The notes beneath the pieces are model-generated. The model had not been told where the DNA came from, ran no database searches, and was given only the letters and a program-made list of their open reading frames with translations. From positions 930,001-994,000 of the forward strand of contig NZ_JANUHB010000002.1 in the NCBI RefSeq assembly GCF_024756255.1: a stretch of 64,000 nucleotides of DNA, written 5' to 3'. Source of the stretch: Massilia agilis (GTDB lineage Bacteria > Pseudomonadota > Gammaproteobacteria > Burkholderiales > Burkholderiaceae_D). The translations under genes and the position numbers were made by a program. How positions within the stretch are numbered: position 1 is the first letter of the stretch; the number at the start of each line of letters is the position of its first letter. Shown here one piece after another: positions 11,008-19,420 of this stretch.

Positions 11008-12675
11008 TTAGTGGGCGCTTGCGGCCGCGGCGCCGATGCCAGTCTCCGAACGCAGTTCCTGCGCTTCGTAGCCGGCGCGGTCAATGCGTGCACGCTCGCT
11101 CTTGTCCGTGATCGAGAACAGCCAGATACCGACGAAGCCAACGATCATCGAGAACAGAGCCGGCGAGGTGTACGGGAAGATCGGGGCTGCGTGACCCAGC
11201 ACGTCCACCCACACCGACTTGGACACGACCGTCAGGCCAACCGCGGTGGCCAGGCCAAGGAAGCCGCCGATGGTGGCGCCACGGGTGGTGCAATCCTTCC
11301 ACAGCACCGACATGAACAGCACCGGGAAGTTGGCCGAGGCCGCGATTGCGAAGGCCAGCGACACCATGAACGCGATGTTCTGCTTCTCGAAGGCGATGCC
11401 CAGGCCGACGGCGATGATGCCCAGCGCGATGGTGGTGAGCTTCGACACCTTCAGCTCGTCCGCGTTGGTGGCCTTGCCCTTCTTGATGACGGTCGCGTAC
11501 AGGTCGTGCGACACGGCGGTGGCGCCCGACAGGGTCAGCCCGGCAACCACGGCAAGGATGGTCGCGAACGCCACGGCCGACATAAAGCCGAGGAATGCAT
11601 TGCCGCCCACGGCGTTGGCCAGGTGCACCGCAGCCATGTTGTTACCGCCCAGCAGTTTGCCCGCAGCGTCCTTGAAGTCCGGGTTGGTGCCAACCAGCAC
11701 GATCGCGCCGAAGCCGATGATGAAGGTCAGGATGTAGAAGTAGCCGATCCAGGTGGTTGCCCACAGCACCGACTTGCGCGCCTCTTTGGCGCTCGGCACG
11801 GTGAAGAAACGCATCAGGATGTGCGGCAGGCCGGCGGTGCCGAACATGAGCGCCATGCCGAACGAGATCGCCGAGATCGGGTCCTTGATGAAGGTGCCCG
11901 GGCCCATGATCGCGGAACCCTTCTTGTGCACTTCAACCGCCTTGGAGAACAGCGCTTCCGGGCTGAAGCCGTAGTTGGCCAGCACCATCAGGGCCATGAA
12001 CGAGGCGCCGCCCAGCAGCAGCACGGCCTTGATGATCTGCACCCAGGTGGTGGCGGTCATGCCGCCGAACAGCACGTACACCATCATCAGCGTGCCAACC
12101 AGCACGACGGCGATCCAGTAGTCCAGGCCGAACAGCAGCTTGATCAGCTGGCCGGCGCCGACCATCTGCGCGATCAGGTAGAACGCCACCACGACCAGCG
12201 TGCCGCAAGCCGAGAACACGCGGATCGGGGTCTGCTTGAAGCGGTACGCGGCCACGTCGGCAAAGGTGTAGCGGCCCAGGTTGCGCAGGCGCTCGGCCAT
12301 CAGGAAGGTGATGACCGGCCAGCCAACCAAAAAGCCGATCGCGTAGATCAGGCCGTCGTAGCCGTCAGCGAACACGGCGGCGGAAATGCCGAGGAAGGAA
12401 GCGGCCGACATGTAGTCGCCTGCGATGGCCAGGCCGTTCTGGAAGCCGGTGATGCCGCCGCCGGCGGTGTAGAAGTCGGCTGCGGATCGGGTGCGCTTGG
12501 CGGCCCACTTGGTAATGAACAGGGTCAGGATCACGAAACCGGCGAACAGCGTGATCGCGGTCCAGTTGGTTGCCTGTTTTTGCGCCTGGCCCAGGTCGGG
12601 CGAGGCGAAGGCGACGCCGGCGGCGCCCAGCAGTGCGAGCGCGGCCAGGCCGCGTTTGAGGACGGCGGCGTTCAT
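11008..12675 (-). CDS. actP: Cation/acetate symporter ActP
   Basis: Sodium:solute symporter (SSS) family permease for acetate and probably other short monocarboxylates such as propionate. The 555-residue length fits ActP. A hydrophobic N-terminus ending AFASPDL is followed by a long series of membrane helices; [20 protein letters not shown] and [18 protein letters not shown] are conserved in ActP proteins. Its start overlaps the end of the upstream DUF485 gene by 4 nt, the usual yjcH-actP arrangement. Position beside prpR, and an operator-like palindrome in the shared upstream region, point to a role in propionate uptake. Confidence 0.92.
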   Translation of the reverse strand: MNAAVLKRGLAALALLGAAGVAFASPDLGQAQKQATNWTAITLFAGFVILTLFITKWAAKRTRSAADFYTAGGGITGFQNGLAIAGDYMSAASFLGISAAVFADGYDGLIYAIGFLVGWPVITFLMAERLRNLGRYTFADVAAYRFKQTPIRVFSACGTLVVVAFYLIAQMVGAGQLIKLLFGLDYWIAVVLVGTLMMVYVLFGGMTATTWVQIIKAVLLLGGASFMALMVLANYGFSPEALFSKAVEVHKKGSAIMGPGTFIKDPISAISFGMALMFGTAGLPHILMRFFTVPSAKEARKSVLWATTWIGYFYILTFIIGFGAIVLVGTNPDFKDAAGKLLGGNNMAAVHLANAVGGNAFLGFMSAVAFATILAVVAGLTLSGATAVSHDLYATVIKKGKATNADELKVSKLTTIALGIIAVGLGIAFEKQNIAFMVSLAFAIAASANFPVLFMSVLWKDCTTRGATIGGFLGLATAVGLTVVSKSVWVDVLGHAAPIFPYTSPALFSMIVGFVGIWLFSITDKSERARIDRAGYEAQELRSETGIGAAAASAH

Positions 12676-12977
12676 GCTTTCACCTTTGCGCGGATGGCAG
12701 CAGTCAGCTCGTCGTACTCATTGTTCGCACGGCGCACGTAAATACCGGTGATGAGAACGGTGAACAGGATGACAAAAAGGCCAGCGGGGATACCCCAGGT
12801 CATCGCCCCTTCACCGATCTTGCCACCCATCAGCTCCTTGTTGAATGCGATCAGCAGGATGTAGCCGTAATAGACGGCCATCATGCCCCAGGTGAGGGTC
12901 CAACCGAAGCGGGAGCGCTTGCTCACCAGCTTCTGATAGTTCGGGTCGCCCTTGATGGTTTGCACCAGGTTTTCCAC
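12672..12977 (-). CDS. yjcH: DUF485 membrane protein (YjcH-like), partner of ActP
   Basis: A 101-residue protein with two membrane segments (about residues 25-47 and 60-85), matching DUF485/YjcH proteins encoded just before actP. The start is GTG at 12977 with AGGAG 7 nt upstream; no ATG in frame is better placed. ATGA overlap with actP shows co-translation. Family members are thought to assist the symporter, but the mechanism is unknown. The gene is divergent from prpR across 165 bp. Confidence 0.9.
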   Translation of the reverse strand: MENLVQTIKGDPNYQKLVSKRSRFGWTLTWGMMAVYYGYILLIAFNKELMGGKIGEGAMTWGIPAGLFVILFTVLITGIYVRRANNEYDELTAAIRAKVKA

Positions 12978-13049
12978 TTATGTCTCCTATTCATTATCTT
13001 TATTTCTGCCAGTTGGCGAATGCATCCTACGGACGACTTCTTACCCCTC

Positions 13050-13077
13050 GCTTACGCTCGCTTACGGCAGGCTTACG
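13050..13077. repeat. Three phased GCTTACG direct repeats
   Basis: GCTTACG occurs at 13050, 13060 and 13071 in the yjcH-prpR intergenic region. Spacings of 10 and 11 bp place all copies on one face of the helix, as expected for cooperative protein binding. No known regulator is assigned. Confidence 0.55.
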
Positions 13078-13097
13078 GAAACTGAGCATTCTCCGGC

Positions 13098-13110
13098 GTT
13101 TCATTGAAAC
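13098..13110. promoter_or_regulatory. Candidate PrpR operator between yjcH and prpR
   Basis: Inverted repeat GTTTCA-T-TGAAAC, 33 bp before the prpR start. It shares both half-sites with 8072-8086 upstream of prpB. A further TGAAAC half-site abuts the prpR ATG at 13137. Binding here could autoregulate prpR and affect yjcH-actP. Confidence 0.5.
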
Positions 13111-13142
13111 ACCAGCTCTGAAAAATGAACTACACTTGAAAC

Positions 13143-14756
13143 ATGTCCACCTCGCTCCGCTCCCCGGCCGACGCCCCCGACAAACCAGTCATCTGGACCG
13201 TCTCGGTTTCCCGCCTGGCTGACCTGTTCCGCGACATCACGCTCGAATTCGACCACCTGGCCACGATCGAGCCGATCGCGCTTGGCTTTGACGAGGCCGC
13301 GCGCCACATCCGCGAGCGCATGGCCACCGAGCGCTGCGACGTGGTCATCGCCGCCGGGTCGAACGCGGCCTACCTGAAAGGCCGGGTGTCGGTGCCGGTG
13401 GTCGCGGCCAAGGCCAGCGGCTTCGACGTGATGCAGGCGCTCACGCGCGCGCGCCGCGTGTCCGACAAGATCGCGGTCATCACCTACCAGGAAATGCCGC
13501 AGCTGGCCGAATTTGCGGCCACCTTCGGGCTGTCGATCGCGCAGCGCACCTACACCACCGACGAGGATGCGCGCGCCAGCATCAGCGAGCTGAAGGCGGC
13601 CGGCGTCAAGGTGATCGTGGGCGCCGGCCTGATCACCGACCTGGCCGAGGAAGCCGGGCTGACCGCCGTGTTCATGTACTCGGCCGCGTCGATCCGCCAG
13701 GCCTTTGAGGACGCGCTGGAGATGGCGCGCCTGACGCAACTGGAAGCGTCGCGCCGCCAGAAGGCACAGGTGCCCGAGACGCTGCGCGCGCGCCGGGGCC
13801 TGGCCGACCTGCGCGGCGAATCGGCCGCAATGGAGCGGCTGCGCCAGTCGGTGGTGCTGTACGCGCGCTCGCCGGCCACCGTGCTGATCCAAGGCGAAAC
13901 CGGCAGCGGCAAGGAACTGGTGGCGCAGGCGATCCACCGCGAGGCGCCACGCAGCCTGGGCGCCAACCGGCCTTTCGTGGCGGTCAACTGCGGCGCGATC
14001 GCCGAGTCGCTGCTGGAATCGGAACTGTTCGGGCACGAGGAAGGCGCCTTCACCGGCGCGCGCCGCGGCGGCCACGCCGGGCTGTTCGAGGCGGCCAACA
14101 AGGGCACCCTGTTCCTGGACGAGATCGGCGAAATGCCGCTGGCGCTGCAGACGCGCCTGTTGCGGGTGCTGGAAGAGCGCGAGGTGATGCGCGTCGGCGG
14201 CACGCGCCCGGTGCCGATCGACGTGCGCGTCATCAGCGCCACCCACTGCGACCTGGAAGCGCGCGTGCGCGAAGGACGCTTTCGCGCCGACCTGTTCTAC
14301 CGGCTGGCGGTGCTGCGGCTGTCGCTGCCGCCGCTGCGCGAACGCACCGGCGACATCGTCGGGCTGGCCGAGTGGTCGCTCAAGAACGCGCTGGCCTCGC
14401 TGGGCACGCGGCCGCACCCGAACCTGCGGGCCGAGCTGAACGCCTGTGCGCCGCTGCTGGAGCACTACCGCTGGCCCGGCAACGTGCGCGAACTGCGCAA
14501 CCTGATGGAACGGCTGGCGCTGTTCCTGGCGGCCGAACCGCTGCAGGCGCTCACGCCGAGCTTTTTGCTGTCGATTGCGCCCGAGCTGGCCAGGGCCGAG
14601 GCACCGGCGAGCGGGCCGATCACGGTGGCGCCGGCGCTGGAACACGAGACCGCGGCCGAGGTGCTGGCGCGCTTCGGCGGGCAGCGCGAGGCGGCAGCGC
14701 GGTACCTGGGTATCAGCCGCACCACGCTGTGGCGGCGGCTGAGGGATGGGAGCTAG
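13143..14756 (+). CDS. prpR: Sigma-54-dependent propionate catabolism activator PrpR
   Basis: Activator of the prp operon that senses 2-methylcitrate in characterised homologues. The 537-residue protein has an N-terminal PrpR_N sensor domain (about 15-195), an AAA+ sigma-54 interaction domain with Walker A GETGSGKE at 251-258 and the sigma-contact loop GAFTGA at 301-306, an [18 protein letters not shown] segment, and a C-terminal Fis-type helix-turn-helix ending [17 protein letters not shown] matching sigma-54 promoter is found before prpB. In many genomes prpR is adjacent and divergent to prpB; here 5 kb separates them. Confidence 0.95.
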   Translation: MSTSLRSPADAPDKPVIWTVSVSRLADLFRDITLEFDHLATIEPIALGFDEAARHIRERMATERCDVVIAAGSNAAYLKGRVSVPVVAAKASGFDVMQALTRARRVSDKIAVITYQEMPQLAEFAATFGLSIAQRTYTTDEDARASISELKAAGVKVIVGAGLITDLAEEAGLTAVFMYSAASIRQAFEDALEMARLTQLEASRRQKAQVPETLRARRGLADLRGESAAMERLRQSVVLYARSPATVLIQGETGSGKELVAQAIHREAPRSLGANRPFVAVNCGAIAESLLESELFGHEEGAFTGARRGGHAGLFEAANKGTLFLDEIGEMPLALQTRLLRVLEEREVMRVGGTRPVPIDVRVISATHCDLEARVREGRFRADLFYRLAVLRLSLPPLRERTGDIVGLAEWSLKNALASLGTRPHPNLRAELNACAPLLEHYRWPGNVRELRNLMERLALFLAAEPLQALTPSFLLSIAPELARAEAPASGPITVAPALEHETAAEVLARFGGQREAAARYLGISRTTLWRRLRDGS

Positions 14757-14783
14757 CAAAGCCGGCCTTCCCTACCCCTCGCC

Positions 14784-14887
14784 CGTCGTCCCCGCGCAGG
14801 CGGGGACCCATGGACCGCGTGGATGGCCGAGGCACCAGCCGGAGGCCAACATGCTCAGCATGGGTCCCCGCCTGCGCGGGGACGACG
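14784..14887. repeat. Inverted intergenic repeat pair (GTCGTCCCCGC family), copy 2
   Basis: A 104-bp element downstream of prpR. The left arm is CGTCGTCCCCGCGCAGGCGG then GGACCCAT; the right arm is its near-perfect reverse complement, preceded by CTCAGCATGGGTCC as in the copy at 2478. Outer arms are conserved while the middle differs. As an RNA it would form two GC-rich hairpins; there is no T-run, so it is not a standard terminator. Confidence 0.8.
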
Positions 14888-14997
14888 ATGTGCTGTGTGG
14901 CAAGCGCTCGCACAGTCCATCCACGTCAATACCCTACCCCACCAACAGCGCACAATCCCCCAATTAGCGGCGCGTCCGTCGCCGCCCTGGAGGAGAT

Positions 14998-16368
14998 ATG
15001 CCACAACAAGCAGCATTGTTCTCGCTCATCGGCAACACGCCGCTGGTCGAGGTCACCCGCATGGACACTGGCCCGTGCCAGCTGTTCCTCAAGCTCGAGT
15101 CGCAAAACCCGGGCGGCTCGATCAAGGACCGCATCGGCCGCGCCATGATCGAACAGGCCGAGGCCGACGGCAAGCTCGGGCCCGGGGGCACCGTGGTCGA
15201 GGCCACCGCCGGCAACACCGGCATCGGCCTGGCGCTGGTCGCCCGCATCAAGGGCTATCGCGTGGTGCTGGTGGTGCCGGACAAAATGGCCGCCGAAAAG
15301 GTGCTTCACCTGAAGGCGCTGGGCGCCGAAATCCACCTTACCCGCTCGGACGTTGGCAAGGGCCATCCCGAGTACTACCAGGACTACGCCGCGCGGCTGG
15401 CGCGCGAGATCCCGGGCGCCTGGTACGCGGACCAGTTCAACAACCCGGCCAACCCGCGCGCGCACGAAACCACGACCGGCCCCGAGCTGTGGGAACAGTC
15501 CGGGCACGACCTGGACGCCATCGTCGTGGGCGTGGGCTCGGGCGGCACGCTCACCGGCCTGTCGCACTACTTCAGCAAGGTGCAGCCGCACACGGAATTC
15601 GTGCTGGCCGACCCGCGCGGCTCGATCCTGGCCGAGTACGTGAACACCGGCCGCTTGTCCGAAGTGTCCGGCTCGTGGGCGGTGGAAGGCATCGGCGAAG
15701 ACTTCATTCCTGCCAACGCCGACCTGTCGCGCGTGCGCACCGCCTACACCATCAGCGACGAAGAAAGCTTCCACACGGCGCGCGCGCTGCTGCGTAGCGA
15801 AGGCATCCTGGCCGGTTCGTCCACCGGCACCCTGCTCGCCGCGGCACTCAAGTACTGCCGCGCGCAGACCATGCCCAAGCGCGTGGCCACCTTCGTGTGC
15901 GACACCGGCACCCGCTACCTGACCAAAGTGTACAGCGACGGCTGGATGGTGGACCAGGGCCTGCTCGAGCGGCCCAGGATGGGCGACCTGCGCGACCTGA
16001 TCGGCCGCCGCTACGATGCCGGCGAGGTGGTCACGGTGGCGCCGTCGGACACCCTGCTCACCGCCTTCAGCCGCATGCGCAGCGCCGACCTGGCGCAGCT
16101 TCCGGTCATCGAGAACGGGCGGCTGGCCGGCCTGATCGACGAGTCCGACCTGCTGCTGCACGTGACCAGCGAGGCCGGCCACTTCGGCGCGCCCGTGTCG
16201 AGCACCATGACCGCGCAGCTGCGCACGCTGCGGCCGTCGGCCAGCATGCAGGAGCTGCGCGAGATCCTCGACCACGGGCTCACCGCTGTCATCTGCGAGG
16301 GGGACCGTTTTTATGGCCTCATCACGCGCTACGACCTTCTCAACCACTTGCGCAGGACGCTATCGTGA
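14998..16368 (+). CDS. Cystathionine beta-synthase with C-terminal CBS domains
   Basis: PLP enzyme joining serine and homocysteine to cystathionine, the first step of reverse transsulfuration. The 456-residue protein has a fold-type II PLP domain (about 5-320) with Schiff-base lysine K43 in GGSIKDR, the ATAGNTGIGLALVA loop and GSGGTLTG phosphate-binding loop, then a CBS-domain pair (about 340-455). Those CBS domains distinguish it from cysteine synthase. GGAGGAG precedes the ATG. Its stop overlaps the GTG start of the gamma-lyase gene, so the two form an operon converting homocysteine to cysteine. Confidence 0.92.
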   Translation: MPQQAALFSLIGNTPLVEVTRMDTGPCQLFLKLESQNPGGSIKDRIGRAMIEQAEADGKLGPGGTVVEATAGNTGIGLALVARIKGYRVVLVVPDKMAAEKVLHLKALGAEIHLTRSDVGKGHPEYYQDYAARLAREIPGAWYADQFNNPANPRAHETTTGPELWEQSGHDLDAIVVGVGSGGTLTGLSHYFSKVQPHTEFVLADPRGSILAEYVNTGRLSEVSGSWAVEGIGEDFIPANADLSRVRTAYTISDEESFHTARALLRSEGILAGSSTGTLLAAALKYCRAQTMPKRVATFVCDTGTRYLTKVYSDGWMVDQGLLERPRMGDLRDLIGRRYDAGEVVTVAPSDTLLTAFSRMRSADLAQLPVIENGRLAGLIDESDLLLHVTSEAGHFGAPVSSTMTAQLRTLRPSASMQELREILDHGLTAVICEGDRFYGLITRYDLLNHLRRTLS

Positions 16369-17540
16369 GCGAACGACCGCAGCAGCACATCGCCACCCGC
16401 GTCATCCACGCAGGCCAGGCGCCCGATCCTTCCACCGGCGCAGTCATGCCGCCGATCTACGCAACCTCGACCTTCGCGCAGGAGAGCCCGGGCGTGCACA
16501 AGGGGCTCGACTATGGCCGCTCGCACAATCCCACGCGCTGGGCGCTGGAGCGCTGCGTGGCCGACCTCGAAGGCGGCAGTGCGGCGTTCGCGTTCGCCTC
16601 GGGGCTCGCTGCCATCTCGGCGGTGCTGGCGCTGCTGCCGGCCGGCTCGCACGTGGTGGCGGGCGACGACATGTATGGCGGCACCTACCGGCTGTTCGAA
16701 CGCGTGCTGCGCGCCAGTTCCGGCCACACGTTCAGCTACGCCAACCTGGCCGACACCGCCTCGCTCACGCGGGCGCTGCGTCCAGAGACGAAGCTCGTGT
16801 GGATCGAGTCGCCCACCAACCCCATGCTCAAGCTGGCAGACCTGGCCGCCATTGCATCGCTGTGCCGCGAGCGCGGCATCCTGGCCGCATGCGACAACAC
16901 CTTTGCCAGCCCGATCGTGCAGCGTCCGCTGGAACTGGGCATGGACCTCGTGGTGCACTCGACCACCAAGTACATGAACGGACACTCGGACGTGATCGGC
17001 GGCATCGCGGTGACGGGAACCGAGCCGCGCCATGCCGCCCTGCGCGAGCAGCTCGGCTTCATCCAGAACGCCGTGGGCGCGATCCAGGGGCCGTTCGACA
17101 GCTTCCTGGTCCTGCGTGGCATCAAGACCCTCGCGCTGCGGGTAGAACGCAGCTGCGCCAATGCGCTGGAACTGGCGCAGTGGCTGGAGCGCGAACCGAA
17201 GGTGCGCAAGGTGTTTTATCCCGGCCTGGCATCGCACCCGCAACACGCGCTGGCGCAGCGCCAGATGAACGGCTACGGCGGCATCATCTCCATCGAGCTG
17301 GACACAAGCCTGGCCGGCGCGCGGCGTTTCCTGGAGCAGTGCAAGGTCTTCACGCTGGCCGAAAGCCTGGGCGGGGTCGAAAGCCTGATCGAGCATCCCG
17401 CGCTGATGACCCACGCAACCATCCCGCCGCAGCAGCGGGCCGAGCTGGGCATCAGCGACACGCTGATCAGGCTGTCGGTGGGCATCGAGCATGTGGACGA
17501 CCAGCGCGCGGACCTGCGCCGCGCCCTGGCTGCCATTTGA
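16365..17540 (+). CDS. Cystathionine gamma-lyase/gamma-synthase family enzyme
   Basis: Cys/Met-metabolism PLP enzyme (fold type I). The 391-residue protein has DYGRSHNPTRWALE near residue 49, the Schiff-base lysine K202 in HSTTKYMNGHSD, and GGVESLIEHPALMTHA near the C-terminus. The start is GTG at 16365 within the GTGA overlap with the upstream gene; the frame is open further upstream but those residues are antisense-free read-through of the beta-synthase gene. Pairing with a CBS-domain beta-synthase argues for gamma-lyase (cystathionine to cysteine) over gamma-synthase, but sequence alone does not settle this. Confidence 0.9.
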   Translation: MSERPQQHIATRVIHAGQAPDPSTGAVMPPIYATSTFAQESPGVHKGLDYGRSHNPTRWALERCVADLEGGSAAFAFASGLAAISAVLALLPAGSHVVAGDDMYGGTYRLFERVLRASSGHTFSYANLADTASLTRALRPETKLVWIESPTNPMLKLADLAAIASLCRERGILAACDNTFASPIVQRPLELGMDLVVHSTTKYMNGHSDVIGGIAVTGTEPRHAALREQLGFIQNAVGAIQGPFDSFLVLRGIKTLALRVERSCANALELAQWLEREPKVRKVFYPGLASHPQHALAQRQMNGYGGIISIELDTSLAGARRFLEQCKVFTLAESLGGVESLIEHPALMTHATIPPQQRAELGISDTLIRLSVGIEHVDDQRADLRRALAAI

Positions 17541-17551
17541 CCCGCTGCCAG

Positions 17552-19258
17552 TCAGGCCTCGGCCATCTCGCGGCTTGGGCGCAGGCTCGCTGCGGTGAGC
17601 GTCGCCTGCGCCACGGCCCGCGACGCGCGCCGCGCCGGGGGCAGCGCTACAGCCTGGCGGTCGAAAGACATCGCGAACAAGCGCTCCTGTCCGGCGGCCG
17701 CCTCGCTTGCTGTTTGCTCGACCTTAAAGGTGCCGACCAGCGCGGCCAGCTGGCCCGCCTGCTCACGCAGCGCGTCGGCTGCCGACGTGGCCTGTTCGAC
17801 CAGCGCCGCATTCTGCCGCGTGGCGTCGTCCATGCCGGCGATTGCTTCACCCACCTGGGCAATCCCCGCCGCCTGCTCCGAGCTGGCGTTGTTGATCGCG
17901 CCGAGCAGGCCGGTCAGGCGCTGCACGCTGCCGACAATGTCGCGCATGGTGTCGCCCGCCGCGTTCGCGATTCCGGTGCCTGACTCGATTTCGTTGGCCG
18001 AATCGGTGATCAGCTTCTTGATGTCCTTGGCCGCCGCTGCCGAACGCTGTGCCAGCGAGCGCACCTCGCCGGCCACCACCGCAAAGCCGCGCCCCTCCTC
18101 GCCCGCCCTTGCCGCCTCGACGGCAGCGTTCAGCGCCAGGATATTGGTCTGGAATGCGATCCCGTCGATCACGGCGATGATGTCGACGATGCGGTCGGCC
18201 GAGGCGCGGATCGACGCCATCTTGCTGACCATCTGCGCCATCGCCTCGCCACCCGCCAGTGCAACCGATTGAGCGGACTGCGCCAGCTTGCTCGCCTCGC
18301 TCGCGCTGTCGCTGTTCTGGCGCACGGTCGAGGTGAGCTCTTCCATCGAAGCGGCAGTTTCCTCGATTGCACCGGCCTGGTGCTCCGTGCGCCGCGACAG
18401 GTCGTGGTTACCGGCCGCGATCTGCGCCGAGGCGGCGTCGATCGCGAGCGCGCCGTCCATCACGCGCGCCACCGTGTCCGACATGCTGGCGGTCATGCGG
18501 TTGAGCGCGTCGAACAGGCGGCCGATTTCGTCATCGCGCTGGTGTTCGATCGTGGCGCGCAAGTCGCCGGCGGCCACCTGCTCGGCCAGATCGACACCAC
18601 GACGCAATGGAAGCACGATGTGGCGAACCAGCAACCAGGCCAGCAGGCCGCCGCCGCAGACCGCGATCGCACCCAGCGCAATGATCAGTGCCAGACTGGC
18701 GCCGAATGCCTGCTCCGACTCGGCCTGCATGGCACGGGCGCGGGTGGTCTGGTAGGCCAGCAGGCGCGACATGGCGTCGGCGTAGTGCTGGAACGCCGGT
18801 TCGAGGCGGCCGCCCACCAGCTGCTCGACTTCCATGACCTTGCCCATGTCCTTGGCGTCGAACACCGCGCGGCGCACGGCTGCCAGCGCCGCTTTGCGCT
18901 CCAGGACGGTCTTCATCAGTTGGCGCTCGGCGTCCTGCATGGGCAGCGCGGCGACCGCCTTCTCGATCTCGGCGGCGCGTTTTTCCCCGCGCGCCAGCTC
19001 GGCCTGGTAATAGTCGCCCAGTTCCAGGCTGTCGCTGCGCGCGATCGATACGGCCAACAGCTTGTTGAGCTGTGCTACTGAGAGCATCTCGGAGGTCAGC
19101 TGCTCCTTCGCCAGCTTGTCGCGCACGAGATCGGAGGCGATCGCGTCCGCCGTGTACATGCGCCAGATCGACACGCTGGAGATCACGGTGATGACGGCCA
19201 GGAGGATGGCAAACGCACCGACGATGATGGTGCCAGCTTGGACTTTGGGTAGGCGCAT
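17552..19258 (-). CDS. Methyl-accepting chemotaxis protein
   Basis: Membrane chemoreceptor of 568 residues. It has a first membrane helix (about 8-30), a helical periplasmic sensor of about 160 residues resembling four-helix-bundle domains, a second membrane helix (about 190-212), a HAMP domain ([20 protein letters not shown]) and a cytoplasmic signalling domain with the conserved tip [20 protein letters not shown] followed by [16 protein letters not shown]. The C-terminus lacks a CheR-binding pentapeptide of the NWETF type. No che genes are adjacent. The ligand is unknown. Convergent with the transsulfuration operon, 11 bp apart. Confidence 0.93.
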   Translation of the reverse strand: MRLPKVQAGTIIVGAFAILLAVITVISSVSIWRMYTADAIASDLVRDKLAKEQLTSEMLSVAQLNKLLAVSIARSDSLELGDYYQAELARGEKRAAEIEKAVAALPMQDAERQLMKTVLERKAALAAVRRAVFDAKDMGKVMEVEQLVGGRLEPAFQHYADAMSRLLAYQTTRARAMQAESEQAFGASLALIIALGAIAVCGGGLLAWLLVRHIVLPLRRGVDLAEQVAAGDLRATIEHQRDDEIGRLFDALNRMTASMSDTVARVMDGALAIDAASAQIAAGNHDLSRRTEHQAGAIEETAASMEELTSTVRQNSDSASEASKLAQSAQSVALAGGEAMAQMVSKMASIRASADRIVDIIAVIDGIAFQTNILALNAAVEAARAGEEGRGFAVVAGEVRSLAQRSAAAAKDIKKLITDSANEIESGTGIANAAGDTMRDIVGSVQRLTGLLGAINNASSEQAAGIAQVGEAIAGMDDATRQNAALVEQATSAADALREQAGQLAALVGTFKVEQTASEAAAGQERLFAMSFDRQAVALPPARRASRAVAQATLTAASLRPSREMAEA

Positions 19259-19338
19259 GTTCAGGAACTCGTTGTCTGGTTGCGCCGATTATGGCGAGCC
19301 AATATGACAGGCGTGTTACCTGAGCGTCAGCCTTCCCG

Positions 19339-19412
19339 GTAGGGTGGGCTCTCGAGCCCACGCGGTCCCTCGAAGGCGGGTGAACACGCGTGGGCACAAG
19401 TGCCCACCCTAC
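19339..19412. repeat. Inverted REP pair (GTAG family), copy 3
   Basis: Two facing hairpins between the chemoreceptor and protease genes. Left core TCTCGA, right core (minus strand) ACTTGT, each inside GTAGGGTGGGC...GCCCACGCG. The left arm forms an uninterrupted GGGCTCTCGAGCCC palindrome. Confidence 0.85.
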
Positions 19413-19420
19413 GGGGTATC

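Noticed and set aside
12978..13142. Sigma-54 promoter for yjcH-actP or prpR
   Set aside because: No GG-N10-GC pattern with acceptable flanks was found on either strand.
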